Origin: Acidocella facilis ATCC 35904
Lineage (GTDB): Bacteria; Pseudomonadota; Alphaproteobacteria; Acetobacterales; Acetobacteraceae
Assembly (NCBI RefSeq): GCF_000687875.1
Contig: NZ_JHYG01000005.1
Coordinates: 222,930-286,929 of the forward strand
Length of the DNA stretch: 64,000 nt
Direction: 5' to 3'
Shown here: one piece after another, positions 1 to 9,042 of the stretch
Numbering within the stretch: position 1 is the stretch's first letter
Layout: the number at the start of each line of letters is the position of its first letter
Program-made: the position numbers and the translations under genes
The notes under the pieces: generated by a model
Seen by the model: only the letters and a program-made list of their open reading frames with translations
The model's database searches: none
Told to the model about the DNA's origin: nothing

Positions 1-824
1 TCCTGGGAGCGGACATCCGCGCCGAAGCCGATGCCCGAGCCCTTGCCGCGGGCGGAGATGATCTTCTCCAGCCCGGCGAAGGCGCCACCGCAGATGAACA
101 GGATATTGGTGGTGTCCACCTGCAGGAATTCCTGCTGCGGATGCTTGCGCCCGCCCTGCGGCGGCACGCTGGCCACGGTGCCTTCCATGATCTTCAGCAG
201 CGCCTGCTGCACCCCCTCACCGGAGACATCGCGGGTGATGGAGGGATTGTCCGACTTGCGGGAAATCTTATCCACCTCGTCAATATAGACGATGCCGCGC
301 TGGGCGCGCTCGACATTATAATCGGCGGCCTGCAGCAGCTTGAGGATGATGTTCTCCACATCCTCGCCCACATAACCGGCCTCGGTCAGGGTCGTCGCGT
401 CGGCCATGGTGAAGGGCACGTCGAGGATTCGCGCCAGGGTCTGGGCCAGCAGCGTCTTGCCCGAGCCGGTCGGCCCGACCAGCATGATGTTGGACTTCGC
501 GATCTCGACATCATTGCTCTTGGTCGCGTGAGAGAGGCGCTTGTAATGGTTATGCACCGCCACCGAGAGCACGCGCTTGGCGTGCATCTGGCCGATGACA
601 TAATCGTCGAGCACCTTGCAGATCTCACGCGGCGTCGGCACGCCGTCGCGCGTTTTCACGAGATGCGTCTTATGCTCCTCGCGAATGATATCCATGCACA
701 GCTCGACGCATTCATCGCAGATGAACACGGTCGGGCCGGCAATGAGCTTCCGCACCTCATGCTGGGACTTGCCGCAAAAGGAGCAGTAAAGCGTATTTTT
801 TGTGTCGCCCGATTTACTGGTCAT
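1..824 (-). CDS. clpX: ATP-dependent Clp protease ATP-binding subunit ClpX (3' end cut by window edge)
   Basis: ClpX is the AAA+ unfoldase that feeds substrates to the ClpP peptidase in the cytoplasm. The visible 274 residues start at ATG 824 and contain the N-terminal zinc-binding domain (Cys14, Cys17, Cys36, Cys39), Walker A GPTGSGKT at about 117-124 and Walker [10 protein letters not shown] at about 178-186. The reading frame is open to the left edge, so the sensor and C-terminal regions lie outside. It lies downstream of clpP on the same strand, separated by a terminator-like hairpin. The order tig-clpP-clpX is the standard alphaproteobacterial arrangement. Identification is certain; only the length is incomplete. 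Confidence 0.97.
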   Translation of the reverse strand, partial: MTSKSGDTKNTLYCSFCGKSQHEVRKLIAGPTVFICDECVELCMDIIREEHKTHLVKTRDGVPTPREICKVLDDYVIGQMHAKRVLSVAVHNHYKRLSHATKSNDVEIAKSNIMLVGPTGSGKTLLAQTLARILDVPFTMADATTLTEAGYVGEDVENIILKLLQAADYNVERAQRGIVYIDEVDKISRKSDNPSITRDVSGEGVQQALLKIMEGTVASVPPQGGRKHPQQEFLQVDTTNILFICGGAFAGLEKIISARGKGSGIGFGADVRSQ

Positions 825-977
825 AGTCACTCCACAACCCGCGTCTTAGCTGAAAAGACTAATCCCCCGTGCCAGAGGGCACAAGCGCCGGGTTTTTTCA
901 TAAAATTACAGGGTTTTCAGACCTGTATCGAAAATTTCCGGCCGGGGACGGCCTCTTTTTGCGTCGCGGAACGTCAA

Positions 978-1022
978 AAAACTGAAAAATCCGGCCGTCC
1001 TTTTGTTGAACGGACCGGATTT
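978..1022 (-). terminator. Rho-independent terminator after clpP
   Basis: Read on the minus strand, an inverted repeat (AAATCCGGTCC pairing with GGACGGCCGGATT, one bulge) is followed by a T-rich run. It lies about 30 bp past the clpP stop and before clpX. clpX may therefore be partly transcribed from its own promoter in the 825-980 spacer. Confidence 0.65.
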
Positions 1023-1053
1023 CCGAAACCTTCGGAAGGCTTGGGCGCGAGGC

Positions 1054-1722
1054 TTAGCTTCCGCTGGAGTCGGGCTTCGGCGCGTCGCTCTTCAGGCTGC
1101 CGGTCTCGGACTGGTATTTCACCACCTCGTCGACAATGCCGAAATCCTTGGCCTCATCCGCCGACATATAGGTATCGCGCTCCAGCTTCGCCTCGATGGC
1201 TTCGAGGGGCTGGCCCGTGTGATCGACATAGATCTGGTTCAGCTTGGAGCGCAGCTTGAGGATCTCTCGGGCCTGGATTTCGATATCCGTGGCCTGGCCC
1301 TGGGCGCCGCCGGAGGGCTGGTGGACCATGACGCGGGCATTCGGCAGGGCGAATCGCTTGCCCTTGGCGCCGGCGCAGAGCAGCAGCGAGCCCATCGAGG
1401 CGGCTTGGCCCAGGCAGACGGTGGACACCGGCGAGCGGATATATTGCATCGTGTCATAGATGGCGAGGCCGGAGGAGACGACGCCGCCCGGGCTGTTGAT
1501 GTAGAAGGAGATTTCCTTGTTCGGATTCTCGCTCTCCAGGAACAGGAACTGGGCGCAGAGCAGGGACGACACGACATCGTTCACCTGGCCGGTGAGGAAG
1601 ACGATGCGTTCCTTCAGCAGCCGGGAATAGATGTCGTAAGAGCGCTCGCCGCGCGCGGTCTGCTCGACGACCATGGGCACGAGGTTGTTGTTATAGACCT
1701 CGACAGGATCCCGATCCCACAT
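1054..1722 (-). CDS. clpP: ATP-dependent Clp protease proteolytic subunit ClpP
   Basis: This is the serine peptidase subunit of the Clp protease, which assembles as a double heptamer and works with ClpX. The 222-residue protein is of normal family length. It has the catalytic triad Ser109 (in GQAASMGS), His134 (in MVHQP) and Asp183 (in ERDTYMS). The start [13 protein letters not shown] matches the usual N-terminus, which carries a short propeptide. It sits between tig upstream and clpX downstream on the same strand, with a hairpin terminator after the stop. Confidence 0.98.
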   Translation of the reverse strand: MWDRDPVEVYNNNLVPMVVEQTARGERSYDIYSRLLKERIVFLTGQVNDVVSSLLCAQFLFLESENPNKEISFYINSPGGVVSSGLAIYDTMQYIRSPVSTVCLGQAASMGSLLLCAGAKGKRFALPNARVMVHQPSGGAQGQATDIEIQAREILKLRSKLNQIYVDHTGQPLEAIEAKLERDTYMSADEAKDFGIVDEVVKYQSETGSLKSDAPKPDSSGS

Positions 1723-1861
1723 GTGTTTTCAATCCTTTATCAAATAACCGCAGCTTCCGCCTCGTTACCGCGCCAGCACGTGGCCGCCATAACCGCGAAA
1801 CACGGCGTCATGCTTCTTAGGTTAGAGCATCTTTCCGGTTCGTCTAGAGGCGCCTCAGAAA

Positions 1862-1899
1862 GGTGAAGCCGTTTCCCCTCGCGGAGAAACGGCTTCACC
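1862..1899. repeat. Perfect hairpin in the tig-clpP spacer
   Basis: A 14-bp perfect inverted repeat (arms GGTGAAGCCGTTTC and GAAACGGCTTCACC) surrounds a 10-base loop. A TAGAGC hexamer begins at 1823 and a half copy of dispersed repeat family A begins at 1909, so this spacer looks like a patchwork of repeat pieces. It could also fold in RNA and act as a terminator or processing site after tig. Confidence 0.7.
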
Positions 1900-1908
1900 C
1901 TAAAATCG

Positions 1909-1944
1909 CAAAAGTTTTTGGTGCCGCTTTTTTCAAAAAGCGGC
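1909..1944. repeat. Repeat family A, half element (copy A1)
   Basis: It consists of CAAAAGTTTTTGGTG followed by the hairpin GCCGC-TTTTTTCAAAAA-GCGGC. It matches the left half of the full copies at 22322, 26336 and 31062 and ends a few bases before the tig stop codon. On the minus strand the hairpin lies directly after tig and could serve as its terminator. Confidence 0.7.
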
Positions 1945-1951
1945 TGCTTTC

Positions 1952-3274
1952 TTACTCTTCCGGGTCCTTGGCGAGATCCTCAGCGGAAACCGACACTTCA
2001 TCCTGCTTCACGGAGCCGAGCAGGAAGTCGATCACCTTATCCTCGAAGATCGGGCCGCGGAAACGCTCCATCTGCTGCGGGTTCTTGCGGAAGAACTCGA
2101 CCACCTGCATCGCCTGCGGGCCATAGCGCATCGCCTCGTTGAACATGGCGCGCTGCAGCTCCTGGTCGGTCACCTGCACCTCGTTGGCGCGGCCGATCTC
2201 GGCGACCAGCAGGCCCAGCCGCACACGGCGATCGGCGATCGCCCTGTACTCGGCCTTCAGGGTCTCTTCGTCCTTGCCGGCATCTTCCGGGTCCTGCTCG
2301 CCGGCTTCCTTCTCGGCCTCAACCTGGGCCCAGATCGCGTCGAACTCGGCATCGACCAGCGACACCGGGGCCTGGAACTGCGCCTTCTCGGCCAGCACGT
2401 CCAGCAAAGCGCGCTTCAGCTTGGCGCGGGTCAGGCCTTCATATTCACGGCCGATCTGCTCCTTCACGCGCTCCTTGAGCTGCTCCAGCCCTTCGAGGCC
2501 CATGGTCTTGGCCAGCTCGTCATCCAGCACCGGCACCTCGGCCACGGCCAACTGCTTGGCGGTGATCTCGAATTCGGCGGTCTTCCCGGCCAGGTCCTTG
2601 GCGCCGTATTCCTCGGGGAAGGTCACGGTGATGGTCTTGGTCTCGCCCACCTGCATGCCGACGACCTGCTCGGTGAAGCCAGGGATGAAGCCCGGGCCTT
2701 CGACGATCAGCGCCACATCCTGGGCGGTGCCGCCCTCGAAGGCGACGCCATCGATGCGGCCGATGAAATCGACGGTCAGCTGCTCGCCGGCCACAGCCGG
2801 GCGGGTCTCTTCGACCTTGGTGAAGCTCTTGCGCTGCTCGGCGATGTTTTTCAGGCTTTCCTCGACCTTGTCATCGCTGACCGCGGCGACCGGCTTGGAG
2901 AGGGTGACATCGGACAGGTCCGGCACCGCCACCTCGGGGAGGATTTCCATCTCGACGGTGAATTCCAGCTCGGACTCGGTGCCCGGCTTGACGATTTCCA
3001 GCTTCGGCTGCATCGCCGGGCGCAGATTGCGCTCGCTCAGCAGCTGGGAATGGGCCTGGTTCACCGCGCCCTCGACGATCTCGGCGGCCACCGCCTCGCC
3101 ATAGCGCTTGCGCACGATATTCATCGGCACCTTGCCGGGGCGGAAGCCCGGCATCTGGATGGTCTTGCTCAGCTCGGCCAAACGCTGCTCACGCTTGGCG
3201 GCCAGTTCGGGTTCGGGAACCACGACCGTGAAGCCGCGCTTCAAGCCGTCGGAGAGCGTTTCGGTAACCTGCAT
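1952..3274 (-). CDS. tig: Trigger factor (ribosome-associated chaperone and prolyl isomerase)
   Basis: Trigger factor binds near the ribosome exit tunnel and helps nascent chains fold. The 440-residue protein starts with MQVTETLSDGLKRGF. It contains the ribosome-binding signature with GFRPGKVP near residue 50, a central FKBP-type domain around residues 155-240 (VDFIGRIDGVAFEGG, FPEEYGAKDLAGK) and a long helical C-terminal domain. An in-frame upstream extension of 27 codons runs through the tRNA spacer and lacks family similarity, so ATG 3274 was chosen. The product is followed by clpP and clpX, as in most proteobacteria. Confidence 0.97.
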   Translation of the reverse strand: MQVTETLSDGLKRGFTVVVPEPELAAKREQRLAELSKTIQMPGFRPGKVPMNIVRKRYGEAVAAEIVEGAVNQAHSQLLSERNLRPAMQPKLEIVKPGTESELEFTVEMEILPEVAVPDLSDVTLSKPVAAVSDDKVEESLKNIAEQRKSFTKVEETRPAVAGEQLTVDFIGRIDGVAFEGGTAQDVALIVEGPGFIPGFTEQVVGMQVGETKTITVTFPEEYGAKDLAGKTAEFEITAKQLAVAEVPVLDDELAKTMGLEGLEQLKERVKEQIGREYEGLTRAKLKRALLDVLAEKAQFQAPVSLVDAEFDAIWAQVEAEKEAGEQDPEDAGKDEETLKAEYRAIADRRVRLGLLVAEIGRANEVQVTDQELQRAMFNEAMRYGPQAMQVVEFFRKNPQQMERFRGPIFEDKVIDFLLGSVKQDEVSVSAEDLAKDPEE

Positions 3275-3313
3275 GGGACGAACAAACCTCGTTAAATCAA
3301 CAACAAAGCGGTC

Positions 3314-3398
3314 TGGTGCGGGCGGAGGGACTTGAACCCCCATGGCTTTCGCCACCAGAACCTAAATCTGGCGTGTCTACCAGTTTCACCACGCCCGC
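3314..3398 (-). tRNA. tRNA-Leu (anticodon TAG)
   Basis: Read on the minus strand, acceptor arms GCGGGCG and CGCCCGC pair. A long class II variable arm, T loop GGTTCAAGT and an encoded CCA are present. The anticodon loop TTTAGGT between CCAGA and TCTGG gives UAG, which reads leucine CUA/CUN codons. It lies about 40 bp upstream of tig on the same strand. Confidence 0.95.
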
Positions 3399-3498
3399 AT
3401 CCGGGCCGACAAACTTAAGCCGGGGCGCATAGCGCGTGTTGCGCTGTTTCACAAGCTTGCCCCTCGTCTATCGGTATAAAAGCGACTAATTCCGCTTC

Positions 3499-6129
3499 AT
3501 GGACAGGCAGCGCACCCCGGTTTCACGCGAAAATCCTCGCCCCGCGCGGCGGCGGCGCTGGATCTGGTATGTCGGCGGGGCGGTGGCGCTGGCCGTGGCG
3601 GTGCCGGTCGCGGGGGCGGCCTGGTTCGTGGCGCGGTTCAACCCGAATGATTACGCACCGCAGATCGTGGCGGCGGTGCAGCAGGCGACCGGGCGGCAGC
3701 TCAGCATTGGCGGGCCGATCAAGCTGCAGCTCTCGCTGACCCCGACCTTGACCGCCAGCACGCTCAGCCTCTCCAACCCGCAAGGCTTTGCCGACCCGTC
3801 GCTGCTGACGCTGGACCAGGTGCAGGCGCAGATCGCGCTGCTGCCGCTGCTGCATCATCAGGTGAATATTCTGCGCCTGGTGCTGGTCGGCCCGAAACTT
3901 TATCTGGAGCGCGACGCCAAAGGCCAGGCGGACTGGAATTTCGCCCCGGCCGCCAGCGCCTCCGCCGGCCCGGCCGAGACCAGTCCGGCGCCGCACGCCA
4001 AGCGTCCACGCTATAAGGTGGCGCTGCAGGCGGTGGAGCTGCAAAATGGCCAGATCATCCTGCGCGGCCCCGGCAGCAGCCCGCCAAATGTGATCCAGCT
4101 CACCAGGCTGACCGGCCAGGCCAGCTCGCTGCAGGCGCCGTTGCACCTCACCGGGGCGGCCGCCATCGGCGCCACCAAGCTGACCATGCAGGGCATGGTT
4201 GGCCCGGTGGCGCGGCTGACCGGCAGGGGCGACAGCCCCTGGCCGGTGGATCTGAATTTCGGCTTCGCCGGCGCCAGCGCCACGCTGCAAGGCAAGGTGA
4301 CACGCCCGCAAAATGCCAGCGGCTATGATCTGGCGCTGAACGCCACCATCCCGGCGCTGGCCAGCCTCACCGCCGCCCTGCCGCCGGCCTGGCTGGGCGG
4401 GCTCAGCCTGCCGCCGCTGCAAAATCTCAGCCTCACCGCGCGCATCGCCGATCAGGGCGCGAAGCTGCCGGCGATCAGCAATGTGTCGCTGAACGCCGGG
4501 GCAGCGGACCTCTCCAGCCTGCGCCCGGGCCTGACCCTGGCGGCGCTGGATCTGGAGCTGCCGGGGCTGGACCGTTCCGGCACGCTGAGCGCCAAAGGCA
4601 CGCTGGGGGCGATGCCTTTCGCCTTGCAAGGCAATTTCACCGCGCCCAGCGCCTTCATCCCGGCCAATTGGCTGCCGGCCAGCACCCCGCCGGCCGGCAA
4701 TTTCGCCGAGAGCCTGAATGCCAGCCTGGGCAATGCCAGCCTCAGCCTGACCGGCGGCATCGCCACCCCGCACACGCTGGCCGGGGCGGCGTTGGCGCTC
4801 AGCCTCTCCATCCCCGACCTCGCCGCCTTGTCGCCCGCCGCCGGCATCGCTTTGCCCGGCTGGAAAAACATCTCGGTGAAGACCACGCTGATCGACCCTG
4901 GCGGGCAGGGGCTGGACCATGCAATCGGCTTCGACAGCCTGGCCGCCAACATGGATAATGCCAGCTTCGGCGGCGATGCCAGCCTGAGCTTCGGCGCCAC
5001 GCCGAAGCTGGAGCTGGATCTTAACATCGCCCAGGCGGATATCGACGCGCTCGCCGCCGCCTGGCCGGCCACCAGCGCCCCCGCCACCCCGGCGACAAGC
5101 CCAGCCGCGGCACCGCCAGCACAACTGGTGCCGGACATCGCGCTGCCGGTCAGCCTGCTGCGCCGCGCCAGCGCCGATGTGATGCTGCACGCCGATTCCC
5201 TGACCTATGGCAAGGCGACTTACAGCGCCGTGCAGGCCCATGCGGTGCTGAACAAAGCCGTGCTGACAATCAGCCCGCTCACCGCGCAGCTGCCGGGCGG
5301 GGCGATTACCGCCTCTGCTAGCCTCGATGCCAGCACCGACCCGGCCAGCGCCAGCGTCAAGCTCAACGCCCCCGCCTTGGCGCTGGGGCCGTTCCTGCAT
5401 GGTTTCGGCGTGCAAAACATGGCGGAGGGCACGGTGCAGGTGCGGCTGGATGCCAGCGGGCACGGCAATACGCTGCCGGCTTTGCTCGGTTCCGTTACCG
5501 GCCAGCTGGGCATCGCCAGCGTCAATGGCGTGGTCGATGGACGGGTGATCGGGCAGATTTTCGGCGGCGCGTTGCAATCGGTCGGGCTGCCGGCCAATCT
5601 CGCCGGGGCGCAGGGGCCGGTTTCCGTGCGCTGCGCGGCGCTGCGGCTGGATGCGCAGAACGGCACCGGCACGGTGAAGGCGCTGACGCTCGATTCCAGC
5701 CGGCTGCTGCTGCAAGGCGGCGGCTCGGTGAATTTCGCCGATGAAACGTTGGGGCTGGTGCTGAAGCCGCGCCTCACCGTCGGCGGTACCAATGTCACGG
5801 TGCCGGTGCAGGTGGGCGGAACCTTCCTCGCCCCGCGCTACAGCTTGGCGCCAGAATCGGCGGTGCGTGCGGCTGCTGCCGCGGCCAGCGGGCTCGCCGC
5901 CAATCCGGCGCAGAAAGCGCTGGGGGCGAACACGCTGCTGGGCCAGGTGGCCGGGCTGCTCGGCAATGACAGCCACGCCGATGTCTGCCCCGCCGCGCTC
6001 AGCCTGGCGCGGATGGGCGCCCCTGGCCCGGCGCCGGCCGCCCCCGCCAGCGCCAGCGCTCCCGCCGCCGGCAATTCTGCCCCGGCCAACGGGCCGCGTA
6101 ATCTGCTGCAAGGCATCCTCGGCCAATGA
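3499..6129 (+). CDS. AsmA family protein
   Basis: The 876-residue protein has a basic N-terminus followed by one transmembrane helix (about residues 21-45) and a long periplasmic region. The AsmA N-terminal domain follows the helix (RFNPNDYAPQIVAAVQQATG) and a conserved AsmA C-terminal region lies near residues 620-780 (GTVQVRLDASGHGNTLPALL). AsmA-like proteins span the periplasm and are linked to outer-membrane lipid homeostasis, probably as lipid-transfer proteins. The protein is rich in Ala, Leu and Pro. The stop codon overlaps the start of the ATP12 gene by 4 bp (ATGA), so the two are probably translated together. Confidence 0.9.
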   Translation: MDRQRTPVSRENPRPARRRRWIWYVGGAVALAVAVPVAGAAWFVARFNPNDYAPQIVAAVQQATGRQLSIGGPIKLQLSLTPTLTASTLSLSNPQGFADPSLLTLDQVQAQIALLPLLHHQVNILRLVLVGPKLYLERDAKGQADWNFAPAASASAGPAETSPAPHAKRPRYKVALQAVELQNGQIILRGPGSSPPNVIQLTRLTGQASSLQAPLHLTGAAAIGATKLTMQGMVGPVARLTGRGDSPWPVDLNFGFAGASATLQGKVTRPQNASGYDLALNATIPALASLTAALPPAWLGGLSLPPLQNLSLTARIADQGAKLPAISNVSLNAGAADLSSLRPGLTLAALDLELPGLDRSGTLSAKGTLGAMPFALQGNFTAPSAFIPANWLPASTPPAGNFAESLNASLGNASLSLTGGIATPHTLAGAALALSLSIPDLAALSPAAGIALPGWKNISVKTTLIDPGGQGLDHAIGFDSLAANMDNASFGGDASLSFGATPKLELDLNIAQADIDALAAAWPATSAPATPATSPAAAPPAQLVPDIALPVSLLRRASADVMLHADSLTYGKATYSAVQAHAVLNKAVLTISPLTAQLPGGAITASASLDASTDPASASVKLNAPALALGPFLHGFGVQNMAEGTVQVRLDASGHGNTLPALLGSVTGQLGIASVNGVVDGRVIGQIFGGALQSVGLPANLAGAQGPVSVRCAALRLDAQNGTGTVKALTLDSSRLLLQGGGSVNFADETLGLVLKPRLTVGGTNVTVPVQVGGTFLAPRYSLAPESAVRAAAAAASGLAANPAQKALGANTLLGQVAGLLGNDSHADVCPAALSLARMGAPGPAPAAPASASAPAAGNSAPANGPRNLLQGILGQ

Positions 6130-6821
6130 AGCGTTTCTGGACCCTGGCCGCGCCGCTGCCGCAGGATGGCGGGTTTCGCGTGCAGCTCGACAAGCGGTTG
6201 GTGAAACTGCCCTCGGGCGCACCGCTCAGCGTCGCCTCGCTGAAGCTGGCGGAGGCGATCGCGCAAGAATGGAACCGCACCGGCGCGGAATTCACCCCGG
6301 ATGATCTGCCGCTGACCCAGATGGTCTGCACCGCGCAGGAACGGGTGGCGCTGCACCGGGAGGAGGTCATCCGCCAGCTCGCCGCCTATGGGCTGAACGA
6401 TCTGCTCTGTTATCGCGCCGAGGGCCCGCCGGAGCTGGCGGCGCGCCAGCACGCGCAATGGGACCCCTGGCTGCGCTGGCTGAACGCTACGCATGGCATC
6501 GGGCTGATCACCACCATCGGGCTGATGCCGGTGAACCAGCTGCCCTGGACCAAGGAGAAGCTGGAAGCCTTGCTGGCCGTGCGCGACGATGCGGCGCTGG
6601 CCGCGCTCGGCGTGCTGATCCCGGCGCTGGGCAGCTTCGTGCTTGGGCTGGCCGCCGCCGAGGGCGCGTTGGAGGCGCAGGCCGCCTGCGCCGCCGCCGC
6701 ATTGGACGAGCTTTGGCAGGCCGAACAATGGGGCGACGACCCGCTGGACGAAGCCCGCCGCACGCGGGTGCTGGCCGATGTCAGCGCCGCGCTCGGTTTC
6801 CTGAACCTCACACGCGCATGA
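6126..6821 (+). CDS. ATP12 family chaperone (F1-ATPase assembly)
   Basis: The 231-residue protein resembles ATP12, the mitochondrial factor that holds the F1 alpha subunit before hexamer assembly. Alphaproteobacterial homologues are common and are thought to act on the bacterial F1 complex. Typical features are the N-terminal segment [20 protein letters not shown], the [18 protein letters not shown] motif and the conserved [17 protein letters not shown] followed by WDPWLRWL. It overlaps asmA upstream by 4 bp and the acylphosphatase downstream by 4 bp, so the three form one tight transcription unit. The function is inferred from the family. Confidence 0.92.
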   Translation: MKRFWTLAAPLPQDGGFRVQLDKRLVKLPSGAPLSVASLKLAEAIAQEWNRTGAEFTPDDLPLTQMVCTAQERVALHREEVIRQLAAYGLNDLLCYRAEGPPELAARQHAQWDPWLRWLNATHGIGLITTIGLMPVNQLPWTKEKLEALLAVRDDAALAALGVLIPALGSFVLGLAAAEGALEAQAACAAAALDELWQAEQWGDDPLDEARRTRVLADVSAALGFLNLTRA

Positions 6822-7114
6822 GCGCGCTGCACCTGCTGATCTCCGGGCGGGTGCAGGGCGTTGGCTATCGGGACTGGCTGCTGCGCCGGGCACGCGCGCT
6901 GGGGCTGCAAGGCTGGGTACGCAACCTGGCGGATGGGCGGGTGGAGGCCGTGCTGGCCGGGCCGGAAGCGGCCGTGCTGGCCGGTGTGCGCGCCTGCCAG
7001 GATGGCCCGCCTCTGGCCCAGGTGTTGAATATCGCCACCACGCCCTGCCCCGCCCCCGGCACCGACGGCTTCGAAAAAAAGCCCACGTCAGCGGAACAAT
7101 ATCGCCCGAATTGA
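6818..7114 (+). CDS. acyP: Acylphosphatase
   Basis: This small 98-residue enzyme hydrolyses acyl phosphates such as acetyl phosphate or carbamoyl phosphate. It has the family signature [12 protein letters not shown] near residues 10-21, with the catalytic Arg, and [13 protein letters not shown] near residues 34-46, with the catalytic Asn. The ATG at 6818 overlaps the stop of the ATP12 gene. The C-terminus (about the last 20 residues, from GTDGFEKKP) is less typical than the body of the protein. Confidence 0.9.
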   Translation: MSALHLLISGRVQGVGYRDWLLRRARALGLQGWVRNLADGRVEAVLAGPEAAVLAGVRACQDGPPLAQVLNIATTPCPAPGTDGFEKKPTSAEQYRPN

Positions 7115-7200
7115 CTGGCGTGGCGGATCGGCGGCGTTTATAATCTTAAACACACCCCGATCTGGCGGGCGTGATGTCACGCGATGGAGATGGACCCGGA

Positions 7201-8478
7201 ATGAGCACGAACAGCGAGTTGATGGCGCGCCGCATGGCGGCGGTGCCGCGTGGCGTGGGCAATGCCCATGCGGTTTTCACCGCCCGCGCGGAGAATGCCG
7301 AGCTGTGGGATGTCGAGGGCAAGCGCTATATCGATTTCGCCGGCGGCATCGCGGTGCTGAATACCGGCCATCGCCACCCGAAAGTGATGGCGGCGGTGCA
7401 GAAGCAGATGGAGGCCTTCACCCATACCTGCTTCCAGGTCACGCCGTATGACAGCTACATTGAGCTGGCGGAGAAGCTGAACGCCATCGCCCCGATCGAG
7501 GGCGAGGCGAAGACGATTTTCTTCACCACCGGCGCCGAGGCGCTGGAGAATGCGGTGAAGATCGCCCGCGCCGCCACCGGCCGCCCCGGCGTGATCACCT
7601 TCGCCGGCGGCTATCATGGCCGCACCATGCTGACCATGGCGATGACCGGCAAGGTGCTGCCTTACAAGAAGAAATTCGCCCCGATGCCGGCGGAGATCTA
7701 CCATGTGCCGTTCCCGCACAAGCAGTTCGAGGTCAGCGTCGAGGACTCGCTGAAATATATCGACATGCTGTTCCGCGCCGATATCGAGCCAGGCCGCGTC
7801 GCCGCCATCGCGCTGGAGCCGGTGCAGGGCGAAGGCGGCTTCCTGCCCGCCCCTGAGGAGCTGCTGATCGGGCTGCGCAAGATCTGCGACGAACATGGCA
7901 TCCTGCTGATCATCGACGAGGTGCAGACCGGCTTTGCCCGCACCGGCAAGATGTTCGCCATCGAGCATTCCTCGATCAAGCCCGACATCATGACGGTGGC
8001 GAAGTCGCTCGCCGGCGGCTTCCCGCTCTCGGCGGTCATCGGCAAGGCCGAGATCATGGATGCGGCCGAGCCGGGCGGTCTGGGCGGCACCTATGCCGGC
8101 TCGCCCTTGGGCTGTGCGGCGGCGCTGGCGGTGCTGGAAGTGATCGAGGAAGAGAAGCTGGTTGCGCGCGCCAATGTCATCGGCGCGCGGATGAAGACCA
8201 GGCTGGAGGCGATGGCGCAGCGCAACGACGCCCACCCGATCGCCAATATCCGCGGCCCCGGCGCGATGATCGCCTTTGACGTGGTGAAGACCCGCGGTAC
8301 CGACGAGCCGGACCCGGAGGCGACGAAGAAGATCCTCGCCGCTGCCAAGGAAAAGGGGCTGATCCTGCTCTCCTGCGGCGTGTTCGGTAATGCCGTGCGG
8401 CTGTTGATGCCGCTGACCATCTCCGATGCGCTGCTCGAAGAAGGGCTGGATATCCTGGAAGCCTCGCTGGCCAGCTGA
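7201..8478 (+). CDS. gabT: 4-aminobutyrate--2-oxoglutarate transaminase
   Basis: This is a PLP-dependent class III aminotransferase that converts GABA to succinate semialdehyde. The 425-residue protein has TTGAEALENAVKIARAAT, the cofactor-binding IIDEVQTGFARTG and the lysine in TVAKSLAGGFPLS. With the start at ATG 7201 this lysine is residue 268, the same number as in Escherichia coli GabT. That agreement and the upstream GGAG are why this start was preferred to ATG 7174. No gabD or GABA permease lies nearby. 5-aminovalerate is another possible substrate. A strong terminator follows. Confidence 0.93.
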   Translation: MSTNSELMARRMAAVPRGVGNAHAVFTARAENAELWDVEGKRYIDFAGGIAVLNTGHRHPKVMAAVQKQMEAFTHTCFQVTPYDSYIELAEKLNAIAPIEGEAKTIFFTTGAEALENAVKIARAATGRPGVITFAGGYHGRTMLTMAMTGKVLPYKKKFAPMPAEIYHVPFPHKQFEVSVEDSLKYIDMLFRADIEPGRVAAIALEPVQGEGGFLPAPEELLIGLRKICDEHGILLIIDEVQTGFARTGKMFAIEHSSIKPDIMTVAKSLAGGFPLSAVIGKAEIMDAAEPGGLGGTYAGSPLGCAAALAVLEVIEEEKLVARANVIGARMKTRLEAMAQRNDAHPIANIRGPGAMIAFDVVKTRGTDEPDPEATKKILAAAKEKGLILLSCGVFGNAVRLLMPLTISDALLEEGLDILEASLAS

Positions 8479-8501
8479 CGCAAGCAGGCCATCCGCCAAC
8501 A

Positions 8502-8530
8502 GAAAAGGCCCCGTCACCGGGGCCTTTTTC
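8502..8530 (+). terminator. Rho-independent terminator after gabT
   Basis: AAAAGGCCCCG and CGGGGCCTTTTT form an 11-bp perfect stem around a 4-base loop, ending in a T run. It lies 23 bp past the gabT stop. Confidence 0.93.
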
Positions 8531-8548
8531 ATGCGTGCGGGAAGCGAT

Positions 8549-8652
8549 TAGAGCCTCAAGCTTTTAGCTTGAGGCTCTAGGTTCTGTTTTAGCGAGCAGT
8601 TTCATGTGCTTAACCTGACGCTGCCGCGTCAATCTAAACGCATATTGCTCTA
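8549..8652. repeat. Repeat family B, full copy B1 (104 bp)
   Basis: The element runs from TAGAGC to GCTCTA. It contains a 5' hairpin (GAGCCTCAAGC / GCTTGAGGCTC), the core GTTCTGTTTTAGCGAGCA, a GACGCTGCCGCGTC palindrome and the tail CGCATATTGCTCTA. Copy B3 at 16839 is also 104 bp in the same orientation and copy B2 at 8963 is inverted. The terminal CTA forms the stop codon of the DUF1330 gene. Confidence 0.85.
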
Positions 8653-8940
8653 ACCCGCATCGACCACGAACATCCGCGCCTCCTGCGCCGCTTGCCGCTC
8701 TTGCTTGATCGGCCCGTACGCCTCGGAATGATAAAATTCCAAAGCTTGCGCCAAGGTCGGAAATTCGAAAATTCCCGCCAGCGGCAGCGGCGTCACATCC
8801 CCCTCCAGCTGTGCCGCGACCGGCCCGAAATGCAGAATTTTCCCGTCCGCCGCCGCGAGTGCAGCCTGAAAGCGTGGGGCCAGAGCGGCCTGCTTGGCCG
8901 CATCGATCACCCGCAGATTGACATGAACATAAGCCGCCAC
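8650..8940 (-). CDS. DUF1330 family protein
   Basis: The 96-residue single-domain protein is of the DUF1330 type (dimeric ferredoxin-like alpha-beta fold). Its features are AYVHVNLRVIDAA at the N-terminus, HFGPVAAQLEGD in the middle, and FEFPTLAQALEFYHSEAYGPIKQER near the C-terminus. No biochemical role is established for the family. It is flanked by inverted copies of repeat family B (8549-8652 and 8963-9042), and its TAG stop codon is the end of copy B1. Confidence 0.85.
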   Translation of the reverse strand: MAAYVHVNLRVIDAAKQAALAPRFQAALAAADGKILHFGPVAAQLEGDVTPLPLAGIFEFPTLAQALEFYHSEAYGPIKQERQAAQEARMFVVDAG

Positions 8941-8962
8941 GTGCGCCTCCCCTCACGAACCT

Positions 8963-9042
8963 TAGAGCAATATGTGTTTAGATTGACGCGGCAGCGTCAA
9001 GCTAAGAACATGAACTTGCTCGCTAAAATAAAACCTAGAGCG
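8963..9042. repeat. Repeat family B, copy B2 (inverted, truncated)
   Basis: It begins TAGAGCAATATGTGTTTAG, continues through GACGCGGCAGCGTC and ends AAACCTAGAGC. It is the reverse complement of the right 80 bp of B1 and lacks the second hairpin. It lies directly against the stop codon of the creatininase gene. Confidence 0.85.

Noticed and set aside
3523..6222. 899-codon minus-strand open frame opposite the AsmA-like gene
   Set aside because: It is an antisense shadow of a very GC-rich gene. It is Arg/Gln/Gly/His rich with no domain, while the plus strand encodes a clear AsmA protein.
7177..8532. 451-codon minus-strand open frame opposite gabT
   Set aside because: It is a shadow frame with His/Gly/Arg-biased composition and no family features. 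gabT on the other strand is certain.
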